Of a stretch of DNA of 17,135 nucleotides, positions 1 through 8,075 are shown piece by piece. This stretch comes from Candidatus Egaibacter danicus (GTDB lineage: Bacteria > Pseudomonadota > Gammaproteobacteria > Burkholderiales > Burkholderiaceae). The notes under the pieces were generated by a model. It ran no database searches, was not told where the DNA came from, and worked only from the letters and a program-made list of their open reading frames with translations. Every line of letters begins with the position of its first letter. Within the stretch, counting starts at the first letter, position 1. The stretch covers positions 1-17,135 of the forward strand of contig JAABRC010000014.1 of NCBI GenBank assembly GCA_011391115.1, read 5' to 3'. Made by a program: the position numbers and the translations under genes.

Positions 1-2
1 TG

Positions 3-161
3 CTTCGTGTTCTCCTGGACGAGACTGTAGGGCACGATGACCCGATCAGCAAATTTTATTCACCATTTGGTGAAATAGATTATCATTTCTGCCTGAGACG
101 TGTCCTTCAGGGCCGGTTTTGTGTAGCCGGGTCAGGAGGTGTATCTGCCCCTTCACTTTAG
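3..161 (+). CDS. possible 3' end of an upstream protein (partial, uncertain)
   Basis: An open frame runs from the left window edge to a TAG at 159-161, giving 52 residues with no start in the window. The peptide has a segment FGEIDYHFCLRRVLQGR that loosely recalls the E-x-D-x-x-x-C-x-R region near the C-terminus of family 2 glycosyltransferases, but the match is too short to name a family. It would end 16 bases before the ATG of the next gene, like an operon neighbour. Against it, codon use (ATA, AGA, TCA, CCA) and base composition are AT-richer than the genes that follow, and a perfect 7-base inverted repeat sits inside it at 59-74. That fits an intergenic regulatory region equally well. Confidence 0.25.
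   Translation, partial: LRVLLDETVGHDDPISKFYSPFGEIDYHFCLRRVLQGRFCVAGSGGVSAPSL
59..74. promoter_or_regulatory. palindrome TTCACCA-tt-TGGTGAA, candidate operator
   Basis: Two perfect 7-base inverted arms (59-65 and 68-74) are separated by two bases in an AT-rich stretch about 100 bases upstream of the oxidoreductase ATG at 178. A short, nearly gapless palindrome of this kind is typical of a dimeric helix-turn-helix repressor site. The loop is too short for an efficient RNA hairpin. No regulator gene is visible beside it, so the binding protein is unknown. If the doubtful reading frame at 3-161 is real, the palindrome would instead lie in coding sequence. Confidence 0.4.
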
Positions 162-177
162 TTACTACGAAATATTC

Positions 178-1527
178 ATGAGCAAAAAGCGCCATGCGTT
201 TGTCGGTACCGGCGGACGCGCCCTGAGTTTCATTGAACCTCTGGTCACCACTTACGGCGACCAGAATGAGCTGGTTGCCATTTGCGACCTGAGCTCCGCC
301 CGCATGTCGTACTACAACGAACTGCTGGTACGTGATCTGGGCTACCACGCGGTGCCTGCCTACACGCCAGACCGGTTTGACGACATGCTGCGCGAGCAAA
401 AACCCGACGAAGTATTTGTCTGTACAAAAGACTCCACGCACCATGAGTACATCGTGCGTGCGCTGTACGCTGGTTGTGACGTTATCACCGAGAAACCGAT
501 GACCACGGACGCTGTGAAGTGCCAGGCCATTCTGGATGCGGTCAAGGCGACCGGGCGGCGGGTGCGTGTCGCCTTCAACTACCGCTGGGCACCCTTTCGA
601 ACCAAGGTCAAGGAGCTGATTGAGAGTGGCGTAGTGGGCAAGATCCACTCAGTGAATCTTGAGTATTTGCTGGACACCAACCATGGTGCTGACTATTTCC
701 GCCGCTGGCATGCACACATTGAAAATTCGGGCACCCTGCTGGTTCACAAAAGCACGCACCATTTTGATTTGGTGAACTGGTGGCTTGATGCCATCCCGCA
801 GCAGGTATTTGCCTACGGTGACCTGGTGTTCTATGGCAAACAGAATGCGATCAACCGGGGCGATGAAAAGCTCACCCGTTACGCGCGTTATACCGGTTCG
901 CCCGAGGCCAAGGATGACCCGTTTTGCCTCGACCTGACGGAGAGTGAGTCTTTCCGCAAACTCTATCTGGCGGGCGAGGCCGACTCGGGCTACCTGCGCG
1001 ACCAGAATGTGTTCCGTGATGGCATTACCGTACCGGACCAGATGTCGCTGAACGTTCGTTACCGTACAGGGCAGGTATTGACCTATTCGCTGGTGTGCTA
1101 TAGCCCGCGCGAAGGCATGCGCGTCACCTTCAATGGCGACCGCGGTCGTATTGAATACCACGAGTTCATTGGTACGCACATGAACCGGGCGGTCAGCCCC
1201 AAGAATTGGAAGATCGAAGAAAAGCCTGGAGCGGAGGCAGAAGGCGAGTGGATACGGGTGTTCCCTCATTTCAAGAGCAGCTACGTAGTGGAAATGCCCG
1301 AGATTCGGGCAGCGCATGGCGGGGCCGACGTCATTCTCAACGAACACTTCTATGGTCCACCGGCACCGCCCGACGCTCTGGGGCGCACAGCCGGGCACGA
1401 GCAGGGTGCGGCATCGATTGCCATCGGCATTGCTGCCGTCCAGTCGATTGGCAGCAATCTGCCGGTCAATATCAGCGATCTGGTGACGATCAAACCGGAC
1501 GCCACGAAGTTGTCCCAACTGGTCTGA
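178..1527 (+). CDS. Gfo/Idh/MocA family NAD(P)-dependent oxidoreductase
   Basis: The 449-residue protein has the two-part layout of the family. An N-terminal Rossmann fold carries a dinucleotide-binding turn GTGGR at residues 10-14 and the signature Glu-Lys-Pro at 105-107. The C-terminal substrate domain carries a His/Lys-rich active-site stretch, HKSTHHFD at 190-197. Members oxidise or reduce sugars, inositols or related polyols; the substrate cannot be read here. It is longer than the usual 330-390 residues, with the extra length in the middle and C-terminal part. I chose ATG 178 because the protein then begins just before the Rossmann strand. An in-frame GTG at 139 would add 13 unlikely residues, and the AGGAGG at 134-139 overlaps that GTG and is too far from 178, so the start is not fully settled. 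A thiamine-diphosphate enzyme follows after 40 bases and is probably co-transcribed. Confidence 0.88.
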   Translation: MSKKRHAFVGTGGRALSFIEPLVTTYGDQNELVAICDLSSARMSYYNELLVRDLGYHAVPAYTPDRFDDMLREQKPDEVFVCTKDSTHHEYIVRALYAGCDVITEKPMTTDAVKCQAILDAVKATGRRVRVAFNYRWAPFRTKVKELIESGVVGKIHSVNLEYLLDTNHGADYFRRWHAHIENSGTLLVHKSTHHFDLVNWWLDAIPQQVFAYGDLVFYGKQNAINRGDEKLTRYARYTGSPEAKDDPFCLDLTESESFRKLYLAGEADSGYLRDQNVFRDGITVPDQMSLNVRYRTGQVLTYSLVCYSPREGMRVTFNGDRGRIEYHEFIGTHMNRAVSPKNWKIEEKPGAEAEGEWIRVFPHFKSSYVVEMPEIRAAHGGADVILNEHFYGPPAPPDALGRTAGHEQGAASIAIGIAAVQSIGSNLPVNISDLVTIKPDATKLSQLV

Positions 1528-1567
1528 GCAGCCGCAGGCTTGGGTCTGACCGGGCAAAATAGCCGGT

Positions 1568-3295
1568 ATGACTCATTCCGACGCTTCAAAAAAAATCGCA
1601 GGCCACTTGCTGGTCGAATGTCTGGTGGCCCAGGGCGTCACTCACGCGTTTGGCGTACCGGGCGAAAGCTACCTGGCAGTGCTGGACGGGTTCCATGCAC
1701 TGCAGGATCAGATCACGTTTGTGATCAACCGGCAGGAGGGCGGAGCGGCCTTCATGGCAGAAGCTCATGGCAAGCTGACCGGGCGGCCGGGTGTGTGTTT
1801 CGTGACCCGCGGGCCGGGCGCAACCAATGCGTCCATTGGCGTGCACACCGCGTATCAGGATTCCACACCCATGGTCTTGTTTGTGGGCGATGTGGCTAGT
1901 GAAACGCGTGACCGTGAGGCGTTTCAGGAAGTTGACTTCTGCAGTTTCTTTGGCCCCAGCACCAAAGGCATGGCCAAACGGGTGGAGCGCATTGATGACG
2001 CAAGGCGCATTCCCGAATATGTGGCCCGCGCCTTTGCTACCGCGATGAATGGGCGCCCCGGCCCTGTGGTGCTGGTGTTGCCAGAAGACATGCTGGCGCA
2101 AACGGTGAATGCCCACGCCAGCACGGGTGAGATGCCACAAGCCTTGCCGAAACTGGAACCCGTTGAGGCCTGGAGTGACCCTGGGGCCTTGCGTACCTTG
2201 CGTGAGATGCTCCTGAAATCAGAGCGTCCTCTGGTTGTTGCAGGAGGCGGTGGTTGGACTGTACAGGCCGCTCAGGCGCTGCAGCGCTTTGCAGAAAACT
2301 GGAAGTTGCCGGTGGGTAACGCGTTCCGGTTTCAGGATACGTTTGACAACCACCATCCGCTGTATGCAGGTGACGTGGGTATTGGCATCAACCCCAAACT
2401 GGCCGCACGCGTGAAGAACAGCGACCTGATCATCGCCATCGGCCCACGTCTGGGGGAGATGACCAGTGGCGGCTACACGCTGCTGGAAGTGCCCCAGCCC
2501 AAGCAGAAACTGGTGCACATTCATTCCAGCGCGGAAGAGCTTAACCGGGTGTATCAGGCGGACCTGGCGATCAATTCCACCATGAACGCAGCTGCCCGCT
2601 CGCTAGAGGTGTTGACTGCACCGGTCAACGTGGCGTGGGAAGCGTGGGCACAGGAAGCCAATGCAGATTACCTGGCCAACATGCAGCCACAGCCCTTGCC
2701 CGGTGACATTGACATGCCCGCCATCGTCGGGATGCTGCAAAAACACTTGCCATCAGACGCTGTGCTCACCAACGGTGCGGGCAACTTCGCCAGCTGGATT
2801 CACCGTTTCTTCAAACACCACGGTCTGGTGAAAGGGTTCAAGACGCAACTGGCTTGCACCAACGGGGCCATGGGCTATGGCGTGCCTGCCGGCATTGCCG
2901 CCAACATCCTGACCGGGCGAACGGCCTTTACCATTGCGGGTGATGGCGACTTTCTGATGAACGGCCAGGAGCTGGCCACTGCTGTGCAGCATGGCGCGAA
3001 AAGCATCATCCTGTTGCTCAACAATGGCATGTACGGCACGATCCGCATGCACCAGGAACGCGACTACCCGCAGCATGTGGTGGGCACGAAGTTGCAAAAC
3101 CCCGACTTTGCGGCGCTCGCGCGGGCCTACGGTTATGCCGGTGTGCGCATCACCCGCACTGCCGAATTCGAAGCCGAGTTGCTGGCCGCTTTGGCGCGCC
3201 CAGAGGGCACGCTGATTGAGGTAACGCTGGACCCCGAAGTGATCACCACGCGGGGAACGCTGTCGGCCATCACCGCCAAGGCACTACAAAAATAA
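1568..3295 (+). CDS. thiamine-diphosphate-dependent enzyme, acetolactate synthase-like
   Basis: The 575-residue protein shows the three-domain build of ThDP decarboxylase/carboligase enzymes. The N-terminal pyrimidine-binding domain holds the cofactor-activating glutamate, E57 in RQEGG, and a GPGATN stretch. A central domain follows, and then a C-terminal diphosphate domain with the metal/ThDP motif GDG at 458-460 ending in NN at 485-486. The family includes acetolactate synthase, benzoylformate decarboxylase, oxalyl-CoA decarboxylase and sulfoacetaldehyde acetyltransferase. I cannot choose among these from sequence alone, and no small regulatory subunit gene of a biosynthetic acetolactate synthase lies next to it. 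It starts 40 bases after the oxidoreductase, so the two may form a catabolic pair acting on one carbohydrate-derived substrate (inference). The ribosome-binding site is weak. The stop codon lies within a repeat-like element. Confidence 0.9.
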   Translation: MTHSDASKKIAGHLLVECLVAQGVTHAFGVPGESYLAVLDGFHALQDQITFVINRQEGGAAFMAEAHGKLTGRPGVCFVTRGPGATNASIGVHTAYQDSTPMVLFVGDVASETRDREAFQEVDFCSFFGPSTKGMAKRVERIDDARRIPEYVARAFATAMNGRPGPVVLVLPEDMLAQTVNAHASTGEMPQALPKLEPVEAWSDPGALRTLREMLLKSERPLVVAGGGGWTVQAAQALQRFAENWKLPVGNAFRFQDTFDNHHPLYAGDVGIGINPKLAARVKNSDLIIAIGPRLGEMTSGGYTLLEVPQPKQKLVHIHSSAEELNRVYQADLAINSTMNAAARSLEVLTAPVNVAWEAWAQEANADYLANMQPQPLPGDIDMPAIVGMLQKHLPSDAVLTNGAGNFASWIHRFFKHHGLVKGFKTQLACTNGAMGYGVPAGIAANILTGRTAFTIAGDGDFLMNGQELATAVQHGAKSIILLLNNGMYGTIRMHQERDYPQHVVGTKLQNPDFAALARAYGYAGVRITRTAEFEAELLAALARPEGTLIEVTLDPEVITTRGTLSAITAKALQK

Positions 3296-3340
3296 TAGCT
3301 GCTCACGCATATATCACAAGGGCTGAGGCCATATTTCATC
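3287..3340. repeat. intergenic repeat resembling a Comamonadaceae dispersed element
   Basis: The stretch begins in the last codons of the ThDP enzyme gene and contains AGCTGCT (3297-3303), a variable middle and AAGGGCTGAGGCCATAT (3318-3334). This order, AATAGCTGCT then a variable middle then AAGGGCT-GAGGCC, matches from memory a short dispersed intergenic element common in Comamonadaceae genomes. The central inverted repeat I remember is degenerate here. Only one copy is seen in this window, so repetition is not demonstrated by the sequence itself. Confidence 0.45.
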
Positions 3341-3371
3341 ACCAATTGATACGTTTTTGAGACGTTTCCCT

Positions 3372-4316
3372 ATGTACCCACCCATTGAACCGTACCGGAC
3401 CGGGCGGTTGACCGTAGACGAGTTGCACACCCTGTATTGGGAAGAGTGCGGCAACCCCGATGGTGCACCGGTCTTGTTTCTGCATGGAGGCCCGGGCTCT
3501 GGTTTGTCACCCCTGCATCGGCAGTTTTTTGACCCGACACACTACCGGGTTGTTTTGTTCGACCAGCGCGGTGCGGGTCAATCGACCCCGCTGGGCGAAT
3601 ACCGCAACAACACGACGCAGTTACTGATTGAAGATATCGAGCAGATCCGTCAGATGCTGGGCATTGAACAGTGGCTGGTGTTTGGCGGTTCATGGGGTTC
3701 AACGCTGGCGCTGGCCTATGGACAATCCCATCCTCAGCGTTGCCTGGGATTCGTGTTGCGCGGTATCTTTCTGTGTACGCCTGCGGAAATAGACTGGTTC
3801 ATGCACGGCATGGGCCAGTTTTTCCCGAAGGAGCATGCCCAGTTCGTCTCAGCCATTCCGACTGATGAACGAGACGATTTATTAAAGGCGTATTCAAAAC
3901 GCCTGTTCAGTGACGATGCTGCAGTTTGCGGTGCAGCAGCGCGCAGCTGGAGTCGTTACGAGGGTAGTTGCCTGCACCTGCTGCCACATCCGCAAGACGT
4001 CGAGGCATTTGGCTCTGATGCCGTGGCGCTGGGCGTGGGGCGACTGGAAGCGCACTACTTTTGCCACAAAGGCTTCCTTTCTGAAGACCAACTGGTTCGC
4101 AATGTGGGCCGTATTCGCCACCTGCCAGCCATCATCGTGCAGGGGCGCTATGACGTGATATGCCCGCCAACTTCTGCCTGGCGACTGCATCAGGCCTGGC
4201 AAGAGGCTGTGTTCACGATCGTGGAAGATGCTGGTCATGCTGCATCCGAGCCGGGTATTGCTCACGCCCTTGTGAGTGCAACAGACCGGTTCAAGATAAC
4301 CGGGCGATTCGATTGA
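3372..4316 (+). CDS. pip: proline iminopeptidase (alpha/beta hydrolase, S33)
   Basis: This cytoplasmic serine peptidase releases N-terminal proline from peptides. The 314-residue protein has the oxyanion-hole motif HGGPG at 38-42 and DQRGAGQS soon after. The nucleophile elbow GGSWGS has Ser107, and the rest of the triad is Asp261 (GRYD) and His289 (DAGHA). Length and motifs fit the family well. The ATG at 3372 is preferred because typical members begin close to the PPIEPYRTG stretch; a TTG at 3357 would add five residues. Neither has a clear ribosome-binding site. The gene is separated from the ThDP enzyme by the repeat-like element and ends just before a strong terminator shared with the convergent dipeptide importer operon. 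The adjacency makes sense, since imported proline dipeptides are substrates, but co-regulation is not shown. Confidence 0.93.
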   Translation: MYPPIEPYRTGRLTVDELHTLYWEECGNPDGAPVLFLHGGPGSGLSPLHRQFFDPTHYRVVLFDQRGAGQSTPLGEYRNNTTQLLIEDIEQIRQMLGIEQWLVFGGSWGSTLALAYGQSHPQRCLGFVLRGIFLCTPAEIDWFMHGMGQFFPKEHAQFVSAIPTDERDDLLKAYSKRLFSDDAAVCGAAARSWSRYEGSCLHLLPHPQDVEAFGSDAVALGVGRLEAHYFCHKGFLSEDQLVRNVGRIRHLPAIIVQGRYDVICPPTSAWRLHQAWQEAVFTIVEDAGHAASEPGIAHALVSATDRFKITGRFD

Positions 4317-4322
4317 GAGGAT

Positions 4323-4355
4323 AAAAAAAGGGCTGTCGTAAAGACAGCCCTTTTT
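4323..4355. terminator. bidirectional rho-independent terminator between pip and dppA
   Basis: A perfect 8-base-pair stem GGGCTGTC/GACAGCCC (4330-4337 and 4343-4350) encloses a 5-base loop. It is flanked by seven A on the left (4323-4329) and five T on the right (4351-4355), so it can terminate transcripts from both sides. It lies 6 bases past the pip stop and 25 bases past the dppA stop. Confidence 0.93.
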
Positions 4356-4380
4356 GTGTGTGGCGTCTCAGCCTTGAAGA

Positions 4381-6012
4381 TTACTCTTTGATGTCAACGC
4401 CGTAGAACGTGTGACGGCCGAATGGGCTGAGTTTGAAGTCGATGACTTCTTTGCGCACTGGTTTGGTTTGCACGGCGTGAGCAATGGTGAACCACGGAGC
4501 CTGCTCTTTGAAGATTACTTGAGCCTGTTCATAGAGCTTGGTCCGCTCGGCAGGGTTGGACTCGGTTTTAGCTTTCTGGATCAAGTCCTCAAAGGGTTTG
4601 TAGCAGAACTTGGCGACGTTGGAGCCGTTACCTCTTGCAGAATCGCAACCGAGCAGCACGTGCAGGAAGTTGTCCGGGTCGCCGTTGTCACCGGTCCAGC
4701 CCAGCATGCCCATCTGGTGTTCGCCAGCCTGCATGCGCTTGCGGTATTCACCCCATTCGAAGCTCTTGATTTCTGCTTTCACGCCAATTTTGGCCAGATC
4801 CGCCTGCATCAACTCCGCAATGCGCTTGGCGTTGGGGTTGTAGGGACGCTGCACGGGCATGGCCCACAGGTCGGTGCTGAACCCGTTCGGGTATCCCGCT
4901 GCTGCCAGCATTTTCTGTGCGGCCGCCTGATCAAACGGGTCATCCTTGATGGCGTTGTTGTATGACCATTGTGCTGGAGGAATAGGGTTCTTCGCAGCAA
5001 CACCGGTGCTCAGATAAACACCATCGACAATCGCCTGCTTGTTGATGGCCATGTTGATAGCTTTGCGGACGCGGACATCATCAAACGGCTTCTTGGTCGT
5101 GTTGTAAGCCAGATAGCCGATATTCAAGCCGGGTTGCGTTAGCAAGGTGACGTTGGCATCGGCTCGCATGGCAGGCAGGTCAGCCGGGTTAGGGTAAGGC
5201 ATGACATGGCATTCACCTTTTTGCAGCTTGGCCCAACGCACGGATGCATCCGTGGTGATGGCGAATACCAGGTCATCAATCTTGGCTTTGCCAGCCCAAT
5301 GCTCTGGAAATGACTTGAAGCGGATGATGGCGTCTTTCTGGTATTGAACCAGCTGGAATGGGCCAGTTCCGACGGGCTCCTGGTCAATTTTTTCTGGTGT
5401 CCCTGCCTTGAGCATGGCATCTGCGTATTCCTTGGACTGGATCGCAGAAAACTGCATGGCCAGAGTCGACAGGAAAGGTGCCTCAGCCTGGTTCAGCGTG
5501 ATCTTGACGGTGGAATCATCAACCTTTTCTACCGATTTGATGAGCTTGTCAAAGCCCATGTCAGAGAAGTAGGAGTGATTGGCGCTGGTGACCTTGAAGT
5601 AGGGGCTGGTCTCCTTCATCTGGCGGTCAAAGTTGAAAACAATATCGTCGGCATTCAAGTCGCGTGTGGGCTTGAAGTTTTTATTGCTTTGCCATTTGAC
5701 ACCTTTGCGCAGCGAGAAGGTGTACTCCTTGCCATCCTTGGAAACGGTCCATTTCTCGGCCAGACCGGGACCTACTTTGGTGCCGCCGCGCTCAAACTGC
5801 ACAACGTTGTCATAGATCTGCTCGATGACGTCAAAGGATGTTCCCGTGGTGTTGATGCTGGGAGAGAAGTTTTCCGGGCTGCCTTCTGAGCAATACACCA
5901 GTGTTTTGGCAGAAACGGGTGATAGGGCCATGACGGCAGGCAGCGCCAGTGCGCACAGCAGCGCACGTTTCGCCGGCAGTTTTCGGCCGGTACCTGATTT
6001 GGATTGAATCAT
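4381..6012 (-). CDS. dppA: periplasmic dipeptide-binding protein DppA
   Basis: This is the substrate-binding subunit of the dipeptide ABC importer. The 543-residue precursor has a signal peptide with a basic start (residues 1-16), a hydrophobic core and likely cleavage after SPVSA at residue 35, giving a mature start KTLVYCSEG like E. coli DppA. The dipeptide-contacting positions known from E. coli DppA are kept: Arg in VQRPYNPN near residue 388 and Asp in GDNGDPDNF near 440. The four cysteines that form its two disulfides also appear kept (YCSEG, GECHV, LGCDS, KFCYK). The ATG at 6010-6012 has an AGGAG eight bases upstream; the longer frame to 6075 would run into dppF. It is the last gene of the operon, 19 bases after dppF. 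Related proteins can also bind heme or 5-aminolevulinate, so the ligand range is open. Confidence 0.95.
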   Translation of the reverse strand: MIQSKSGTGRKLPAKRALLCALALPAVMALSPVSAKTLVYCSEGSPENFSPSINTTGTSFDVIEQIYDNVVQFERGGTKVGPGLAEKWTVSKDGKEYTFSLRKGVKWQSNKNFKPTRDLNADDIVFNFDRQMKETSPYFKVTSANHSYFSDMGFDKLIKSVEKVDDSTVKITLNQAEAPFLSTLAMQFSAIQSKEYADAMLKAGTPEKIDQEPVGTGPFQLVQYQKDAIIRFKSFPEHWAGKAKIDDLVFAITTDASVRWAKLQKGECHVMPYPNPADLPAMRADANVTLLTQPGLNIGYLAYNTTKKPFDDVRVRKAINMAINKQAIVDGVYLSTGVAAKNPIPPAQWSYNNAIKDDPFDQAAAQKMLAAAGYPNGFSTDLWAMPVQRPYNPNAKRIAELMQADLAKIGVKAEIKSFEWGEYRKRMQAGEHQMGMLGWTGDNGDPDNFLHVLLGCDSARGNGSNVAKFCYKPFEDLIQKAKTESNPAERTKLYEQAQVIFKEQAPWFTIAHAVQTKPVRKEVIDFKLSPFGRHTFYGVDIKE

Positions 6013-6031
6013 CTTTTGGACTCCTCTAGGG

Positions 6032-7051
6032 TTAATGCTGCAGAGCAGCGGTTTGGGTAAATTGTTCGGCTTCATGACATGCTACCTGTCGGCCTTCCAG
6101 CTCGCGCAACACAGGGCGCTCAGCGCGGCAGCGGCTGGTAACGTTGGGACAGCGTGTCGAAAAAACGCATCCACTGGGTGGATTCAGGGGAGATGGTAGT
6201 TCACCTGTCAAAACCTTGCGCGTCAGGCCGGAGCCGGTACCGACCAGGCCAGGCGTGGATGCCAGAAGAGCCTGTGTATAGGGATGAAGCGGGCGGGAAA
6301 AAATGATTTTCTTCTCGCCCTGCTCAACTGCATGTCCCAGGTACATCACCAGAACGTCATGCGCAATGTGTTTGACAACGCCCAGATCATGCGAAATAAA
6401 CAGATAGGCTAATCCCAGCTCCTGTTGCAGGTCAGCGAGCAGATTCAGCACCTGTGCCTGAATGGAGACGTCCAGCGCAGAAACGGGCTCATCGGCCACT
6501 ACCAGGGCCGGTTTGAGCATCAAGGCTCGGGCGATCGCGATGCGCTGCCGCTGTCCGCCGGAGAACATATGCGGGTATCGGTCATAGTGTTCCGGCCGCA
6601 AACCGACCATGGCCAACATGCTGCGTGCCCTTTCGGTGCGCTCAGGTGTCTGCATGTCCGTGTTGATTTCAAGAGGGGCTTCCAGAATGGCGCCAATCTT
6701 TTTACGCGGGTTCAATGACCCATAAGGGTTCTGAAATACCAGCTGCACTGTGCGGCGCAAGGCATGCCGATCATCTGATGATGCCTTGACAACGTCGACT
6801 CCACTCAGCTGGAGTTCACCGGAAGTCGGGGTTTCAATCAGTGAGACCATGCGAGCCAGCGTCGACTTGCCACAGCCGGATTCGCCGACCACAGCCAGGG
6901 TTTTGCCGGGATTTACTGAAAACGAAACGCCCCCTACGGCCTGCAGCCGATCCGCTTCACGGAACAGTCCCCGGCTTATCTTGTAAATCTGACGCAGATC
7001 TCTGGCCACTACAACGGGGGGATTGGATGCGGAAGTTTGAGGTGTGCTCAT
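6032..7051 (-). CDS. dppF: dipeptide ABC transporter ATP-binding protein DppF
   Basis: The 339-residue cytoplasmic ATPase pairs with DppD to power dipeptide import. Visible motifs are Walker A GESGCGKS, the Q-loop [14 protein letters not shown], the signature FSGGQRQR, Walker [12 protein letters not shown] and the H-loop [10 protein letters not shown]-terminal Opp/Dpp extension has [11 protein letters not shown] followed by four cysteines spaced CX5CX6CX16C. The start at 7051 is favoured because it overlaps the dppD stop as ATGA, implying translational coupling, and gives the family-like beginning MSTPQ. The open frame extends 42 codons further upstream into dppD with no supporting homology pattern. 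Confidence 0.95.
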   Translation of the reverse strand: MSTPQTSASNPPVVVARDLRQIYKISRGLFREADRLQAVGGVSFSVNPGKTLAVVGESGCGKSTLARMVSLIETPTSGELQLSGVDVVKASSDDRHALRRTVQLVFQNPYGSLNPRKKIGAILEAPLEINTDMQTPERTERARSMLAMVGLRPEHYDRYPHMFSGGQRQRIAIARALMLKPALVVADEPVSALDVSIQAQVLNLLADLQQELGLAYLFISHDLGVVKHIAHDVLVMYLGHAVEQGEKKIIFSRPLHPYTQALLASTPGLVGTGSGLTRKVLTGELPSPLNPPSGCVFSTRCPNVTSRCRAERPVLRELEGRQVACHEAEQFTQTAALQH

Positions 7052-8064
7052 AACGAAGCCGCTTCCAGGTTTTTCCCCGAATGCATGGCGTCGCCTGCAC
7101 TGGCATCTCCCAGCGCGTAGTGGCAACGAATCATGCCGTCCTGCCATGCACGCAACGGTGGTCTTTCCGAACGACACCGGTCACTGGCATAGGAGCATCG
7201 AGGCGCAAACAGGCACCCGGTCGGACGATCATATAAACCCGGCACCATACCGGGGATGGTGGCCAGTCGCGACAAGCCATCGCTGCGCTCGGGCAGGGCG
7301 GCCATCAGAGCCTCAGTGTAGGGATGCTGAGGCCGTCCGAACAGCGCCCCTGCAGTTTGCTCTTCCATGATTTGTCCTGCATACATCACGGCGACACGTT
7401 GGGCCATCTCGGAGACGACACCCATGTTGTGGGTGATCAGCACGAGCGCCATGCCACGCTCTTTTTGCAGACTCCGCAGGAGATCCAGGATTTGTGCCTG
7501 AATCGTGACATCCAGTGCAGTCGTTGGTTCATCGGCAATCAGCAACTTGGGGTTGCAGGCAATTGCCATGGCTATCATGACCCGCTGATTCATGCCGCCA
7601 GACATCTGGTGCGGATACACCTTGAGCCGGCTTTCAGGCGCAGGGATGCCGACCTGCTCGAGCAATTCGATGGACCGGCGCTTGGCGGCTTTGGCGTCCA
7701 TTCCCAAATGCAACCTGAGCGTTTCCGCCAGCTGAAATCCGACGGTAAAGCAGGGGTTCAGGCTGGTTGTCGGGTCCTGAAAAATCATGGCGACGTCTTT
7801 GCCGGTAAGCTTGTTGCGTTCACCAGGCGACAGGGCCAGCAGATCGTGTCCGTCAAAGCGGAGCTTGTCGGCCTTAACCCGGCCGGGGTAACTGACAAGG
7901 CCCATCAGCGCCATCATCGTGACACTTTTACCGGAGCCTGACTCGCCAACAATGCCCAGCACATCGCCAGCCTCCAGCCTCAGGCTGATGCCGTCCACGG
8001 CATGCATCACGCTGTTTCTGGAAGGGAAATCAACGGTCAGGTTTTCAATTTCAAGGAGAGCCAT
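7048..8064 (-). CDS. dppD: dipeptide ABC transporter ATP-binding protein DppD
   Basis: The 338-residue ATPase is the partner of DppF. It has Walker A GESGSGKS, a Q-loop in [13 protein letters not shown], signature MSGGMNQR, Walker [13 protein letters not shown] and H-loop ITHNMGVV. The C-terminal extension has [14 protein letters not shown] and a four-cysteine group spaced CX5CX6CX16C. Length and beginning (MALLEIENL) match E. coli DppD closely. It starts 11 bases after dppC without a strong ribosome-binding site, and its stop overlaps the dppF start. Confidence 0.95.
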   Translation of the reverse strand: MALLEIENLTVDFPSRNSVMHAVDGISLRLEAGDVLGIVGESGSGKSVTMMALMGLVSYPGRVKADKLRFDGHDLLALSPGERNKLTGKDVAMIFQDPTTSLNPCFTVGFQLAETLRLHLGMDAKAAKRRSIELLEQVGIPAPESRLKVYPHQMSGGMNQRVMIAMAIACNPKLLIADEPTTALDVTIQAQILDLLRSLQKERGMALVLITHNMGVVSEMAQRVAVMYAGQIMEEQTAGALFGRPQHPYTEALMAALPERSDGLSRLATIPGMVPGLYDRPTGCLFAPRCSYASDRCRSERPPLRAWQDGMIRCHYALGDASAGDAMHSGKNLEAASL

Positions 8065-8075
8065 AGGAATAGCTT

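Noticed and set aside
139..177. GTG at 139 as start of the oxidoreductase
   Set aside because: The added residues do not fit the family beginning, and the AGGAGG overlaps the GTG itself, so it cannot serve as its ribosome-binding site.
649..1557. 302-codon open frame on the minus strand opposite the oxidoreductase gene
   Set aside because: It is antisense to a well-supported gene, shows no recognisable motifs, and is explained by the codon bias of the plus-strand gene.
7324..7941. 205-codon plus-strand frame across dppD
   Set aside because: It is antisense to the ATPase, rich in His/Gln/Arg with no motif, and has no ribosome-binding site.
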